DNA from: Gnetum montanum
Taxonomy: Eukaryota > Streptophyta > Gnetopsida > Gnetales > Gnetaceae
Direction of reading: 5' to 3'
NCBI GenBank assembly: GCA_015680685.1
Contig: MNCI01033639.1
Coordinates: 26,264-90,263, forward strand
DNA length: 64,000 nt
A program made the position numbers and the translations under genes. The notes below the pieces were generated by a model that did not search any database, had not been told where the DNA came from, and saw only the letters and a program-made list of their open reading frames with translations. Numbering within the stretch: position 1 is the stretch's first letter; every line of letters starts with the position of its first letter. Below are positions 36,184 through 47,769 of this stretch, one piece after another.

Positions 36184-37051
36184 GATTTAACATGGTTCTC
36201 AACTTGGGCAGTCTCCACTTAGAGGGTAGATCACAAGCACACATCCAAACTTTGTTGCTCTCAAATGTGGTTTGAAGGGTCCACACCTTATACAATCTTC
36301 AAGCCCCACTCTAAAGTGTTGTGCCACAACACCAATCACTTAAGCAACATGCCTTTTCACAAGAAGCACATCAACCCCACAAGGCAACAAGGAAGAACAG
36401 TTACAAGGGATAAATGTAACCTAGTTTGCTGATCCTTGTACTTTGAGGTACAACACACTTTACAATGAATAAATGATGATACAATGAAGAGCAACGGAGA
36501 TTACAATGATTACAAATAAGCTTGCATATTTCTAAATGCATATGATGTCTTAATATTTCATGTTTCCAAATCCATCTTGGAACTTGTGTAATGGCTAGCT
36601 AATGATCACTAATAGTAATGGAAGATGTCATATTCATGCTTGAGACATTTTTCTATATTTTTCTTCTATTCTAAGAAGACATCTTTTTCTAAGAAAGGTG
36701 TCTTTTTGAAATCTCCATTCTAGGAAGACATCTTTATCTAGTGATAGATGTCTTTCTAAAACCAGCTTGCATTGTGTGAAGATGTCTTTACTTGATGGAA
36801 GACATCTTTGCCTAATGAAAGAAATTTGCTATTTCTTGAAGATATCTTTTCCTATGTTCACTCCAATTCTACCAAGATGTCTATTATTTCTTAGAGACAT
36901 CTTTCTTCAACCTTCCTTTACATGATGAATTCTTCGTTTCTTATCCATAACCATGAGCTTCCATAACCCTTCTTGTCTCAATCCAATTTCTTATCCTACA
37001 AGTACAAACAATCACACAAATAACTTTGTCTTCCATTTTTCTTAATGTTTT
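36184..37051 (-). repeat. Truncated 3' LTR of the inner Copia-family element
   Basis: Aligns with 40700-41715 (ACATGGTTCTCAACTTGGG, TTTGTTGCTCTCAAATGTGG, and the AGATGTCTT/AGACATCTT array at 36625-36910). It lacks the outermost ~60 bp on the left and ~20 bp at the right edge. It is followed by the family's purine-tract context CTCCTCCTTTTTGGTAATG (reverse complement). Confidence 0.8.
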
Positions 37052-37199
37052 CAATCTCCTCCTTTTTGGTAATGTCCAAAACTTAAGAAAATGGGTTAGT
37101 CTTGCTCCAATACATAATAACACATTAGTTAATTATCCAACTTTTTGGACATAACCAAAAAGGATAAAGCATAAAAAGCAAGTGCGTAAAAAATTTGAA

Positions 37200-38695
37200 G
37201 AAAAAAACATTTAGATGGATGATAAGTCTCATCCTCATCATCATCACTATTGGTGTTGGGTCGATTGTACCTCTAGGTGTCCTCATCAAAGGACTCAACC
37301 TACTACACTGGAGCCCACCTAAGACAAAGCTTCACTCAAAACCAAGAGGAAGCTAGTGGAGCTGATGGTGTTGGTGGCTGCTAAAGTAGGACCCATTGGG
37401 ATGTGGTCCCAAAGATGCTCTCCATAGCCCATTGCTCAAAAGAGCAAGGAGCATCAAAAACATGTGGAACTGAGTAAGCAGGAGGGATTGGATCATGATG
37501 CTCTTGTTGTTGCATGGGAGCATGGTGCTCCCCCTAGAGACTAGCTAGGGATGCCTCAAGCTCTAAATCTAACTCCATCTTAGGGTCATATGTATGTGAA
37601 CGTCCTACCATTGAAGAATGTCATGGAGGAACAAGAACATCCTCCTCACTATTAGTCATAGAAGAAGTAGTGACCTCCTCAAACACCTATCCATCAAAGG
37701 GATGAGAAATTCCAACTACATCCAAACTCTTACACAAGTAAGAGAGGTTCCTCCCAAACTTCACAATGGCTCATGCAAGGTGTTAAAAAATCTTCTTTAA
37801 AGATGAATTGATCTAAGCACTAGAGGATTTTGATTGTCTTAGCTATGAAGATGCTTCCTTCTTTTATTTCAGAGGTCTAGTGCTAGGTCCTACTTCTGCT
37901 GCATGAGAAGTATTCCTCTTCTCAATGTACTCACTGAGAGTCCTCTTTCCTTTATGCAAAGGTAACTTAAGAATAAGTACACCCCTCTGGCGAATCAATA
38001 GACTAATGAGGTAGGGGTACCCAAGGATTCTCTCCTTAGCATAGAGGCTTAAAATGTTTAAGCAAAGAGTGTGTCCTAGATCCAATGGTAACCCTGTTAG
38101 AAGACAATACAATAAAAAATCCTGGGGTAGTAGTAGATAACTGTAGCTACCTCCTTTCACCATTATGTTATACAAAACAATAAGTGACAAGGTGGAGACA
38201 TAAAAATTCATCTTGCTCCTCTCAATATGACCCCTATGATATGACATATCTCTCCCAAATAAAACATCATAAAATTCATCATGTCCTACAGCCATTATAC
38301 CATTTGTGTAGATATGCCTAGAATTGCATTCACAATTTGGGGAGAGACCTCAAAAAAATTTCCCCAATAGTTAATGTGAATGCCCCAACAATAGCATTAG
38401 AGATAATAATATTACAATAGAATTCCCTACTAGGCACTTGAGGAACAAGAAAATTCATGGAAATGAAGGTGGTCCACTTCAAAAGCTTAAAATAGTCTAA
38501 TAGATATTGCTATCTATGAACTAGAAAAGCAAGAGAATGCTCAAAAATGATAGTAGTGATTTGAGTTACCTCAAACCTATGCTGGGTGCTTGTGCTTCAA
38601 CATTGAGGTGTGCAGGAAGGTGATGCACTACTGGAACTTCCTCTTGAACATTTCTTGAGTGGTACTCTAGACATTCTAATCTTCTTGTCGGCCAT
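37200..38695 (-). pseudogene. ORF like the 'putative plant transposon protein' domain, broken
   Basis: On the minus strand an ATG at 38695 opens MADKKIRMSRVPLKKC and a Ser-rich start. Further on (~38440-38420) the text VPQVPSREFYCNI appears, then VSPQIVNAILGI (~38340), then a 143-codon open piece at 38295-37864 with LLLPQDFLLYCLLTGLPLD and ILGYPYLISLLIRQRG. A basic, low-complexity tail follows. The order 'REFY.N - PQ.I...LGI - D.LLY.ILTG..L.LG - PY...I' matches, from memory, the plant domain annotated 'putative plant transposon protein' (PF20167-like). Frame breaks occur near 38300 and 37860. It lies where pol should be in a Copia element. Confidence 0.55.
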
Positions 38696-38959
38696 CTCAG
38701 ATAAAAATCATTGTAAATTATGGACTCCTAGTCATCTTTGTGGGTAGATCTCTACCTACTTATCACACTATCAAAAAGTGATGAAGCTTAGAGAGCTAGA
38801 GAATGAGTTTCCTCTTTTGAGGATTTGTCTCTAAACAGAATTTCTCCAATGTCCAAGGAGTAACTTCCTCTTATGAATTTTTTCGAAAGGATGTCCTAAT
38901 TCACTTGGTTCTATTTTTTAACTCTCCATTCTTTCTTAATTGTTCTTTTCTTTTGAGTT

Positions 38960-40583
38960 GGCATTCATTGTTCTTGCATAAAGCCCATTCTCAATGCACT
39001 TTGATAAAACTGAGGAATGCACTCCCATTGTTTATGCCCAATCTTATTATAGTAATAACATCTAACTCTCTTATTGTAGAGAAAGTGATTAGAATGACCA
39101 AATCTTCAAGGATTTTGTTGATAGAAAGAAGCTTCTTTTGATGTAGTATCCTTATTTCATGGAGATTCTTTTAGATGGGATGAAGGTTGTATAGGTTCCT
39201 CTCTGCTTTTGTCTTGTGGACTTCTTCCTTGTCCAAGAACCATTCAAAGGGACTCCTTCCCTTTAGCTAGTCTTTCATTCACAAGCTTTACATTTGCAAG
39301 TTCTTCTTTCATCTACTCACATGACTTAGTTAGATCTTTATTCTCAGCCTTGAGGTATAAAATTTTCTTAGTAAGATAAAAAATTGTTGTATTTAATAAA
39401 GAGATTTCTTGATCCTTTGCTTTTACTTTCTTGTTCAACTTTGTGCAAAGATTTTGAAAATTTAAAAGTTCATTACACAATAGATCAAACCTCTCATTAT
39501 CATTAAGATCATTGTCTGATGAATCAACTTCATCATTAGTGAGGGTCATGTAGATGAGATGAGAATTTTTTGCATCATTCTCCACTTCTTCCTCACTCTG
39601 CTTCCTATCATCCCAACTTGTATAGAAGTTGGTATTCTTTACCCCATTGGTGAATTTGTTCTTGGATTGCATCTTGAAACTACTAGGACATTTGGAGGCC
39701 ATATGGCCTCTTTCATCATAAATCCAACAGTATATAGAAGAAAAATCTAGATTAGAATTTAAAAAATTCTTACCTCTTTCTCTACCTTTTAACTAATTAA
39801 ATGTCTACTAATATGTTTCTTTGTTTCTTCTACTTATCGACTATTGTAGCTTTCTAGTAAGAAAGGTAATTTTATCTGCACTACTCTCATCATGCTCATT
39901 AAGCTCCCTTTTTTTATGCATTCTTTAAGGTAATGTACCTTTCTTGAATAGCTCCTTCACTTATGAGATTCATTTTCATAAGCAATGAGAGAACTTTGAA
40001 GCTCTTCGAATTTTAGAGTTGAGAAGTCTCTAATTTCTTCCATGGTCATGACCTTAGGTCTAAATTTTGGTTGAAGAGTTTTGATCATTTTAATGATCAC
40101 ATTGCTTTTGAGTAAGTCTTTACCAGTACCTCTAATAGCTACAACAATATCATTAGCTCTAGAAACGTAATCTTTTATGTTTTCACCTTCTCTCATCTTA
40201 AGCTTATCATATTCACTTTGCAAGACTAATAATTTTGATTACTTAACAATAGAGGTGCCTTCATATGCAGGTTCTAGAATTTGCCAAATTTCTTTGGTCA
40301 TTGTACATCCTAGAACTTTATTAAATTTAGATTTATTTAAAGCACAATATAAGTAATTTTTTACTCTAGAATCAAACATGAACTTATCTTTCTACTTGTG
40401 TGTTCATTTGTTGTGAGGCTTGATGATGCTTGTGGAGCTATCGATAGGTGGAGCATAGCCTTCAAGGATTGACTCCCACACTTCAAATTCCATGCATTCA
40501 AAGAATCCTTTCATCCTATTTTTCTAGTGAGCGAAGTCAAATCCATCGAACATGGGTGGATTTGTGTAAGATGTTTCCTCCAT
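38960..40583 (-). pseudogene. Copia gag of the inner element
   Basis: Starts at ATG 40583 (MEETSYTNPPMFDGFDF), 40 bases after the primer site in the element's direction. The UBN2-like core is at 40223-39957 (MQSEYDKLKMREGENIKDYV). A zinc knuckle near 39740-39695 reads CWIYDERGHMASKC (second Cys is Tyr). A coiled-coil tail (39600-39313) is followed by a second knuckle-like CYYYNKIGHKQWEC near 39070-39030. Several stops are present, so it is not functional as read. It is the best preserved gag of the family in the window. Confidence 0.85.
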
Positions 40584-40624
40584 TGTTCACTCTTGAAGTT
40601 GATGATGACAAAGAAGAGTACTAT

Positions 40625-40636
40625 GCTCTGATACCA
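40625..40636 (-). other. Primer-binding site of the inner element
   Basis: GCTCTGATACCA, the exact reverse complement of TGGTATCAGAGC, 2 bases from the LTR edge at 40639. Confidence 0.9.
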
Positions 40637-40638
40637 CT

Positions 40639-41730
40639 TGTGGATCATTGAACTTAGAAAGGGAGGGATGAATAAGTTCTCTAAATTAAAACATTTTAAG
40701 ATAAAGTGCACACATGAGATTTAATGTGGTTCCCCAACTCGGGTAGTCCACACTCAAAGGGTAGATCGCAAGCATACCTCTAGACTTTGTTACTCTCAAA
40801 TGTGGTTTGAAGGGTCCACACCTTGTACAATATTTAAGCCCCACTCTAGAGTGTTGTGCCATAGCACCAACCACTCAATCCCACAAGGTCCTATTAGGCT
40901 TGAAATGTGATTTCTAGGCTTCCACAACTTTTACAATCTTGAGCTCTCCTTCGAAGTACTATGCTACAACACCAATCACTTAATATTGCAAGATCCCGAT
41001 AAGCTCAAGCAAGATGCCTTCCTACAAGAAGCACATCAATCCCGTAGGGTAACAAGAAAGAACAATTACAAGGGATAAATGTAACTTAGTTTGCTAATCC
41101 TTGTACTTTCAGGTACAACACACTTTACAATGAACAAATGATGATACAATGAAGAGCAACAGAGATTACAATGATTAACACAATGAATGTACAATGATTG
41201 CACATTTTCCAATGCATATCATGTCTTCTTATAGTTTTCATGTTTCCAAATCCATCTTGGAACTCATGTAATAGCTAACCAACCATCACTAATAGTCATG
41301 GAAGACATCTTCTTTGTGCCTAAGATGTTTTTCTATATTTGCGTTCTATTTTGGAAAGACGTATTTATCTGGGAAAGACATCTTCCTAAAATCTCCATTC
41401 TGGAAAGATGTCTTTGTTTCATGAAAGACATCTTTTTGAAATTGCCTGCATTCTATGAAGATGTCTTTTCTTGATGAAAGATGTCTATATCTTCTCGAAG
41501 ACATCTTTGCTTGTGTTCACTCCAATTCTACCAAGATGTCTACTATTTCTCAAAGATATATTTCTTCAACCTTCCCTTACATGATGAATTCTTCATTCCT
41601 TGTACATAACCATGAGCTTCTATAAACCTTCTTGTGTCAATCCAAGTTCTTGTCCTGCAAGCACAAACAATCACACAAACAACTCTGGCTTTCATTTTTC
41701 TTAATGTTTTGACATACCAAAAGGTCTACA
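40639..41730 (-). repeat. 5' LTR of the inner Copia-family element
   Basis: 1092 bp. On the minus strand it starts TGTAGACCTTTTGG and ends at the CA next to the primer site. The motif array with AGATGTCTT/AGACATCTT is at ~41300-41570. To the right the outer element's gag begins at once. Confidence 0.88.
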
Positions 41731-42978
41731 AAACATTTCTACAATCCTTTTTTAAAGCATTTAGTTGTTAAATCTCAGATTTTATGTCTAAGATTTCTTC
41801 TTGCATTTCAAAGTGACTAACATCTAGCTTAGAAATTAAAATTTTCTTTTCTTTCCTAAGAAAATAATGTAGAACAAGAATCTCTTCTCTAAGTTCACAA
41901 TACTTTTCATCACACTTACCACCTTGTTCAACCATATGTGAAGAATGTTCATCTATAAACACCATGCATATGAGATAAGTGGTAGAGTTTCCTACTTCTT
42001 CTTCACTTAGCTCACCATCATCCCAACTTGTATAAAAGTTAGTATTTTTCAATTCCTCATCATTGGATCTATTCTTTGATTGAATCTTACTATCACTAGG
42101 ATATTCGGAGGTCATGTGGTCTCTTCCTTCACAAAACCAATATTTTATAGAAGAGAAATCTAAGTTAGAATTTGAAAAAATTTTACCTCTTTCTTTATCT
42201 TTGAATAAAATGGATCTTTGCTGATATGCCCCCTTGTTTCTTCATTGTAGCATTCTTGAGAGAAAGATAATCTCATCTTCACTGCCCTCATCATGTGCAT
42301 TTAGCTCCTTCTCCTTGGAGGAAGTCTTTAGGGAAATAGGTCTTTCTTGGATGGCTCCTTTGCTTATGAGATTCAGTTCATAAGCAATGAGAGCACTTTG
42401 AAGCTCTTCAAATTTTAGAGTTGAAAAATCTCTAATTTCTTCCATAGCCATGACCTTTGGTCTGAACTTTGGTTAAAGAGTTCTAATCATTTTGATGATG
42501 ACATTGCTCTTGGATAGATCTTTACTAGTGCCTCTAATAGCTACGATAATATCATTTTCTCTAGAGAAGTAATATTTTATTTTCTCACCCTCTCTCATCT
42601 TAAGCATATCGTATTCACTTTTCAAAACTAACAATTTTGATTGCTTAACAATAGATGATCCTTCATAAGTAGCTTCTAAAGTTTGCCAAATTACTTTGGC
42701 TATTTTACATCTTGCCACTCTATTGAACTCAGATATATTCAACACATAAGATAAACAATTCTTTGCTTTAACTTGAACTTATCTTTCTCCTCTTATGTCC
42801 ATTTGTTGCAAGGCTTGATGATGTCGGTGGAGTTTTTGATAGGTAGAGCGTAGCCTTCAAGGATTGATTCCCTAACTTTAAACTTCATGGATTTGAAGAA
42901 TCCTTGCATTTTAGCTTTCCAATAGGTGAAGTCAAATCCATCGAACATGGATGGCTTTGTATAAGATGCCCCTTCCAT
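41731..42978 (-). pseudogene. Copia gag of the outer element
   Basis: Minus strand: start at 42978 (MEGASYTKPSMFDGFDFTYWKAKM), with the core in two open pieces (42745-42473 and 42451-42242, MLKMREGEKIKYYFSREN and EEIRDFSTLKFEELQSA). A decayed knuckle lies near 42120 (DHMTSEYPSD), then a coiled-coil tail at 42115-41768. The protein is cut by the inner element. The N-terminal half and the tail match the gag fragment at 1-1300 closely in order. Confidence 0.88.
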
Positions 42979-43016
42979 TATTCACCCTTGAAATTGAGGA
43001 CAAAAAAGAGTATTAG

Positions 43017-43028
43017 GCTCCAATACCA
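43017..43028 (-). other. Primer-binding site of the outer element, changed
   Basis: GCTCCAATACCA reads TGGTATTGGAGC on the element strand, two changes from TGGTATCAGAGC, 2 bases from the LTR edge at 43031. Confidence 0.75.
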
Positions 43029-43030
43029 CT

Positions 43031-43816
43031 TGTGGATCGTTGAACTTAGAAGGAAGGGATGAATAAGTTCCCCAAATTAAAATTATTTGAGATAAAGCAT
43101 ATACACCAAATTTAATGTGGTTCTCCAACTTGGGTAGTCCACACTCGAAGGATAGTTCACAAGCACACCTCTGGACTTTGTTGCTTTCAGATGTGATTTG
43201 AAAGTTATCACACCCTATACAGGCTTTAAGCTTCACTTTGAAGTGATTCAATGCAATGAATCCACTCAACCCCACAAGGTCCCAATAAGCTTAGAATGAA
43301 GTCTTCTTATAGCCAATATGTTTTTGAAATCACCTCAGAATTCATGCAATGGCTAACTAATGATCACTAGAGACATCTTCCTCGAGAGTAAGATGTCTTT
43401 CTGTAATTGACCTTCATTCTAGAAAGACATATTCTTTAAGATAAAAATTTCTTTCTACACTTGACCTTCATTCTCTAACTATGTTTTCTTCATGTGAAAG
43501 ACATCTTTCTATCCCAAAAGATGTCTTCTATTTTTCAAAGACGTCTTCTCCTATACTACCTTCAATTTTGCCAAGACGTCTTCTATTTCTTGGAGACATC
43601 TTTCTTCAGCTTCCTTTTCCCTTTGAAATCTTTGTTCATTGTCCATGTTCTTAAACTTTCTTTAGCTTCTTGATGATGTCAGTTTTACTTGTAAGTCCTT
43701 GAGTTCTATGAAATCCTCGTCCACACTCTTACCCTACAAATACAATCAACCACATGAACACATAAACATCCTTGTACTCCATTTTACTTAAATTTTGACA
43801 CACCAAAAGGTCAACA
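43031..43816 (-). repeat. 5' LTR of the outer Copia element, internally deleted
   Basis: 786 bp. Both ends match the other family LTRs, but ~300 bp in the middle are missing (the join is near 43295, AAGCTTAGAATG to AAGTCTTCTTATAG). The motif array is at ~43375-43605. It ends TCAACA just before ATAAC. Confidence 0.85.
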
Positions 43817-44630
43817 ATAACTACCTAGAAAGAAATAATGTTGGTTAAATAAGAGTATGCCATCCTAAACTATGACTTCAGGATTCTCGCAATGGTGGTG
43901 GTGTAGGTCTTTTTCCATTCATCATCATTCATAAAGTGTTCTAGTAAATAATGCTTGGGAAACATTACTTCCTTTAATGAAATATCTATTTTAACTATCT
44001 AAAAATGGAACTATATGACCTTCTTTTAAATTCTAGAGAATCTCTAGGTATTTCTAACTTGATAAATAAATTAGTTGTTATTGTAGATTCTTGCAAAATT
44101 ATCAACCACTCTAATATCATTTGACACCGTAAACTTCATGAATGGTGATAAACCTAACCTCTCTAGTTTAGCATTGTGACCTAACTTCACCAACTCTATG
44201 ATAATATGATATCATAAAAGTAGCATTAAACACTAATCCTATAGTAAGATATCTAGTTTTTTTTTTTTTTTTTTTTGAGAATACTAAACTAAAGTCTTCT
44301 ATTTTATCGTCACACTTCATAATGACCAACCATTGAAAAATGTAATTTCAACTTCTTAGTAGTGGCCTTTGATGCTAATCTAGAGGCTTCATTAGGAGGA
44401 TTTCCATGATGACTCCTTGGTCATGTTATTGTCAGTGAAGACAGTGACAGTGTGTCATCTTGCATGTGTTTTTAGGAAGCTAGTGATGGGGTATGACTAT
44501 CGTGCTTCCTTTCTAAAGACCTCCATGACTTATCTCATCCTCTTCTACTATGAGCCATTTCAACAAATAACTATTCTACAACATGCAAAAAAGTTAGGGC
44601 TCTCTAGAATTATTTTAAAAAATAAAATAT
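43817..44630. repeat. Dispersed repeat R1, right part of an interrupted copy
   Basis: Continues the copy cut at 32430. Its 43960-44290 part aligns with 4200-4540. It contains an 18-base T run near 44259. The coding content is not recognised; the 71-codon frame at 44417-44632 has no motif. Confidence 0.55.
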
Positions 44631-45009
44631 AACATACACTGTAAACTCAACTCATTATGCAATGATTTCTCTTATCTAGAAACTAATTTGTAATATAAAT
44701 TTCAAATTTACATAATCAACAATCTTGAAATCATGAAATAACTTAAATATTTGAATTCATAAGAAAAAACATAATATTTTAATTATAGAATGGACTTTAA
44801 AAATTGACCAAATGATAATTGAAGAAATTAAGATTCTTCATGATCCACTAAATTTTATATAGTTTTTGCAATTTTGCAAATGTGAAAATAAAATTCTATA
44901 GTTTGTATTTATATTTTTATTAACATTACATGCATCTAACTACCAAATCACCATAAATGTTTCATGGTGTTGGTCAACTAAGTCATCAAAATCGAGCTTC
45001 AATACCATG

Positions 45010-45463
45010 TTGAGTTTTATGAAACTTAGATCATAAGGTCTAGGAAATTAGAAATATTTTGATAACTATCAAAATATAAATTAAAGAACATAAAGATTAG
45101 AACACACCATGAATATTATAGTGTTCATGTTATTACGTACATATATTACATCTTAATCATAAACAAAGAAAAATATAGAAAAGTAATATTAAATAATGTG
45201 TCGCTATTGTTTTCTAATCACATACATGAAAGAGCCAAAATTAACAAATTTATAGGTAAAGAGGAATATTCATGTTGATATAACAAATAGTGATGATGAA
45301 TAGTTAACACTAGTTAAGAACTACAAGAAATAGAATCATTCTTAATAAATTCTACACAATAAGTATTATAATGCACCAACACCATAGATAGTGTTTACAT
45401 TGTGATGGTATATATAAATATTTAGGATGTTATAGAATATAGAAAAGAATTAGCTTGTTAATA
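45010..45463 (-). repeat. Dispersed LTR-like repeat R2, copy 2
   Basis: Matches 23435-23893. Just left, GCTTCAATACCA (44999-45010) is the reverse complement of TGGTATTGAAGC, a possible changed primer site, which would make this the 5' LTR of a minus-strand element whose interior ran left. The sequence between 44640 and 44995 shows no gene. Confidence 0.6.
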
Positions 45464-45479
45464 TTTTTTGGACACACAA

Positions 45480-46800
45480 AATATTTAATGCTAATAAGCA
45501 TCTAACCAAGAGAAAAAGTAATGCTTCTCAAGTAACTTATGTAAAGGTGAAATAGACCTAGAAAAATCCTGTACAAATCTCCTATAACATCCTACTAAAC
45601 CTAAGAAGCTTTTAACTTCATTCACTTTATTAATCCCTACTATCTTACAAGGATCTACAAATATATTTGCTCTAGATAGAACATGAACAAAAAACTATCT
45701 TTTTCTTCTAAAAATCATAGTTAGATACATGAGGATATAACTAATGATCTTGCAAATAATATTCCTCTTCTTTCTTAGAATAAACAAAAATTTCATCAAT
45801 GAAGACAATAAAAAATTGATCTAAGTGAGGACATAACATAATCTTCATCAACTATATACAAATTATTGATGGATTAGTGAGTCTAAAGAGCTTGACTAAG
45901 AACTCATAATGTTTATAAGGTGTTTTGAAAGTTGTCTTAGGTACATCTTTCTCTTGCACCCTAACTTGATGATAAATAGACTTCAAATAAACATTAGAAA
46001 AAACTTTAGCTTTCCCCAACTAATCAAATAAATCATTAATTGTAGGTAGAGGATACTAATTCTTAAGTATCACTTGATTCAACTATCTATAATCTATATA
46101 CAATCTTAAACTAGCATCCTTCTTCTTGACAAAGAGCATTTGTGCATCCCAAGGTGAAACACTTGGTCAAATCATACCTTTATTCAACATCTCTTAAATA
46201 TATACTTTAAGTTATTTCAACTCCACTAGAGAGATCCTATGAGATGTTTTAAAAATTGGTTGAGTTTTAGGCTTGATTATAATCTAAAACTCAATCTTTT
46301 TGTGAGGAGACACTCCTAGAAGTTTTTTTCTAAATACATTTAAGAATTCTTGAATCATCAAAATCTACTATATTTTCTAATTAGCCTCTTCATGCACTGA
46401 GATCATAAAATAATTATGACCATTCCTAAGCAATTGATGAAACTTTTTTGTTTTTATCAAGTCTAGCTTAATTTTATCTCTAGCTTGTTTGAATTGTAAC
46501 TTTTATCCACTCATGAAAATAAGCGTAAGACTCTTATTCTTATAATCCAAATGTTCATCATGTTTGGTCAACTAGTCCATCCTAAGAATCATATCCTACT
46601 CTCCAAGTTCCATTAATGTTAGATCATTTTACCTTTTGTTATCTTGTATTATCACCTCAATTAAGGGTAATATCTCAGAGACTACAAAACTAGGAGAATG
46701 AGATGTTTGAACTACCAAGAAAGAACATATTGTTAAATGTTCAAGTTGTAAATAGGTCATAACTATATGGTCTATAAAATAATTATTAGCACTTGTTGCT
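45480..46800 (-). pseudogene. Ty3 reverse transcriptase relic
   Basis: On the minus strand FVKKKDASLRLYIDYR (~46140-46090) is RT motif text. It is followed by the palm FIDEIFVYSKKEEE (~45800; second catalytic Asp is Glu) and the thumb/connection SFLGLVGCYRRF (~45620-45560). Protease-like text may lie right of 46400 but is not clear. Stops are frequent. No LTR could be assigned with confidence. Confidence 0.8.
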
Positions 46801-46919
46801 TTTTTAGAGTAGAAGACAATAATTTTTATTTTTTTATTATATAATAAGATTTTATTTTAATAAAATATATGAAATTTATGGATTAATGGGTAGTTGAAAT
46901 GTTATTTTGACCCCAATCC

Positions 46920-46940
46920 ATGTGTGTGTGTGTGTATGTA
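46920..46940. repeat. (GT)n microsatellite
   Basis: Seven to eight GT units followed by ATGTATA. The flanking 46800-47150 is AT-rich without a gene. Confidence 0.85.
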
Positions 46941-47154
46941 TAATTTTAAAGGTTTTTTGTCATTGGGACCATATTGTAGTATTCTTAATAAACTTTTATC
47001 TACTTGTCACAGACATAATATATCCAAGACATCTCTTGGAAATTTATATTATAGAATAATCAACATAACTGTAGCAAGAATATAACTATTTCATCATCAA
47101 TTTATCAATTCATCAACATCATTCATCATTACTTACTCAATCTTGGAAGTTAAA

Positions 47155-47243
47155 CAGTTAGAATTGGGGGCATTCACTATTTTGATCATATCTCAGTCNC
47201 AGTTAGAATTGGGGGCATTCACTATTTTGATCATATCTCAGTC
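47155..47243. other. Assembly scar: single N between identical 44-bp copies
   Basis: CAGTTAGAATTGGGGGCATT...ATCTCAGTC at 47155-47198 is repeated without a single change at 47200-47243, with one N at 47199. Two contig ends that overlap by 44 bases seem to have been joined without merging. Confidence 0.85.
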
Positions 47244-47769
47244 ATTTTGCAACATTGTTAAATGATTCTAGATTTATGAGAAAGTTAGAATAGATGGCTA
47301 CATGCAAATAAAACTTTAGTTTAATATCTACTATAGTTTGGGAGAAATTAGCTCTATAATTTGATAGATTTTTTGATTCCTAAATTTTTCCTAAAATGAA
47401 TGAAGGTTAATTATTAGATTATTTCTCCCTCATTATAGAATGATTTGATGTGATATTAGATTTAGTTGAAAGCTAATATCTATGTTAATTTCCAATTAAA
47501 ATTTTAGCATAAGAAACTTAACAATGTTTTAGTTATCATTTCTCAAAGTTCCACTACCATAATTTCTCAAAGAATTGAACATAACTTTAGATATCTTTTA
47601 TAGCAATTCATTTTTACAAATTATAGAGAACTTTCTAAATTTCCAAAAAATACAAATTTTATTAGCTAATTCTTTGTAAAGTCAAGATAACCAAGCAATT
47701 ATTTCACCTCCTAAAATTCTTTCACTTGGTAGCGAAGTGCTAGGTTTACCTACAAAAATGAGTGGAAAA

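Larger units (their letters stand above)
36184..41730 (-). mobile_element. Inner Copia-family element: gag but no pol, with an extra ORF
   Basis: Runs on the minus strand from the 5' LTR (41730-40639) through primer site, gag (40583-39310), a second zinc-knuckle region (~39060), an ORF unrelated to pol (38695-37200) and purine tract to the 3' LTR (37051-36184). No protease, integrase, RT or RNase H motif appears anywhere in its ~3.6-kb interior. This is the plan of a non-autonomous gag-bearing LTR element (TR-GAG type). It sits inside a member of its own LTR family. Confidence 0.7.
32431..43816 (-). mobile_element. Outer minus-strand Copia element of the nest
   Basis: The left LTR (32431-34469) is the 3' LTR, and the right LTR (43031-43816) is the 5' LTR. 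Flanks are ATAAT on the left and ATAAC on the right, a target duplication with one change. The interior is in two pieces, 34470-36183 (next to the purine tract) and 41731-43030 (gag and primer site). They are separated by a second element of the same family. The family is that of 6581-13082: the LTR starts TGTTGACCTTTTGG and the purine tract context GAACATCACCAAAAAGG matches. Confidence 0.82.
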
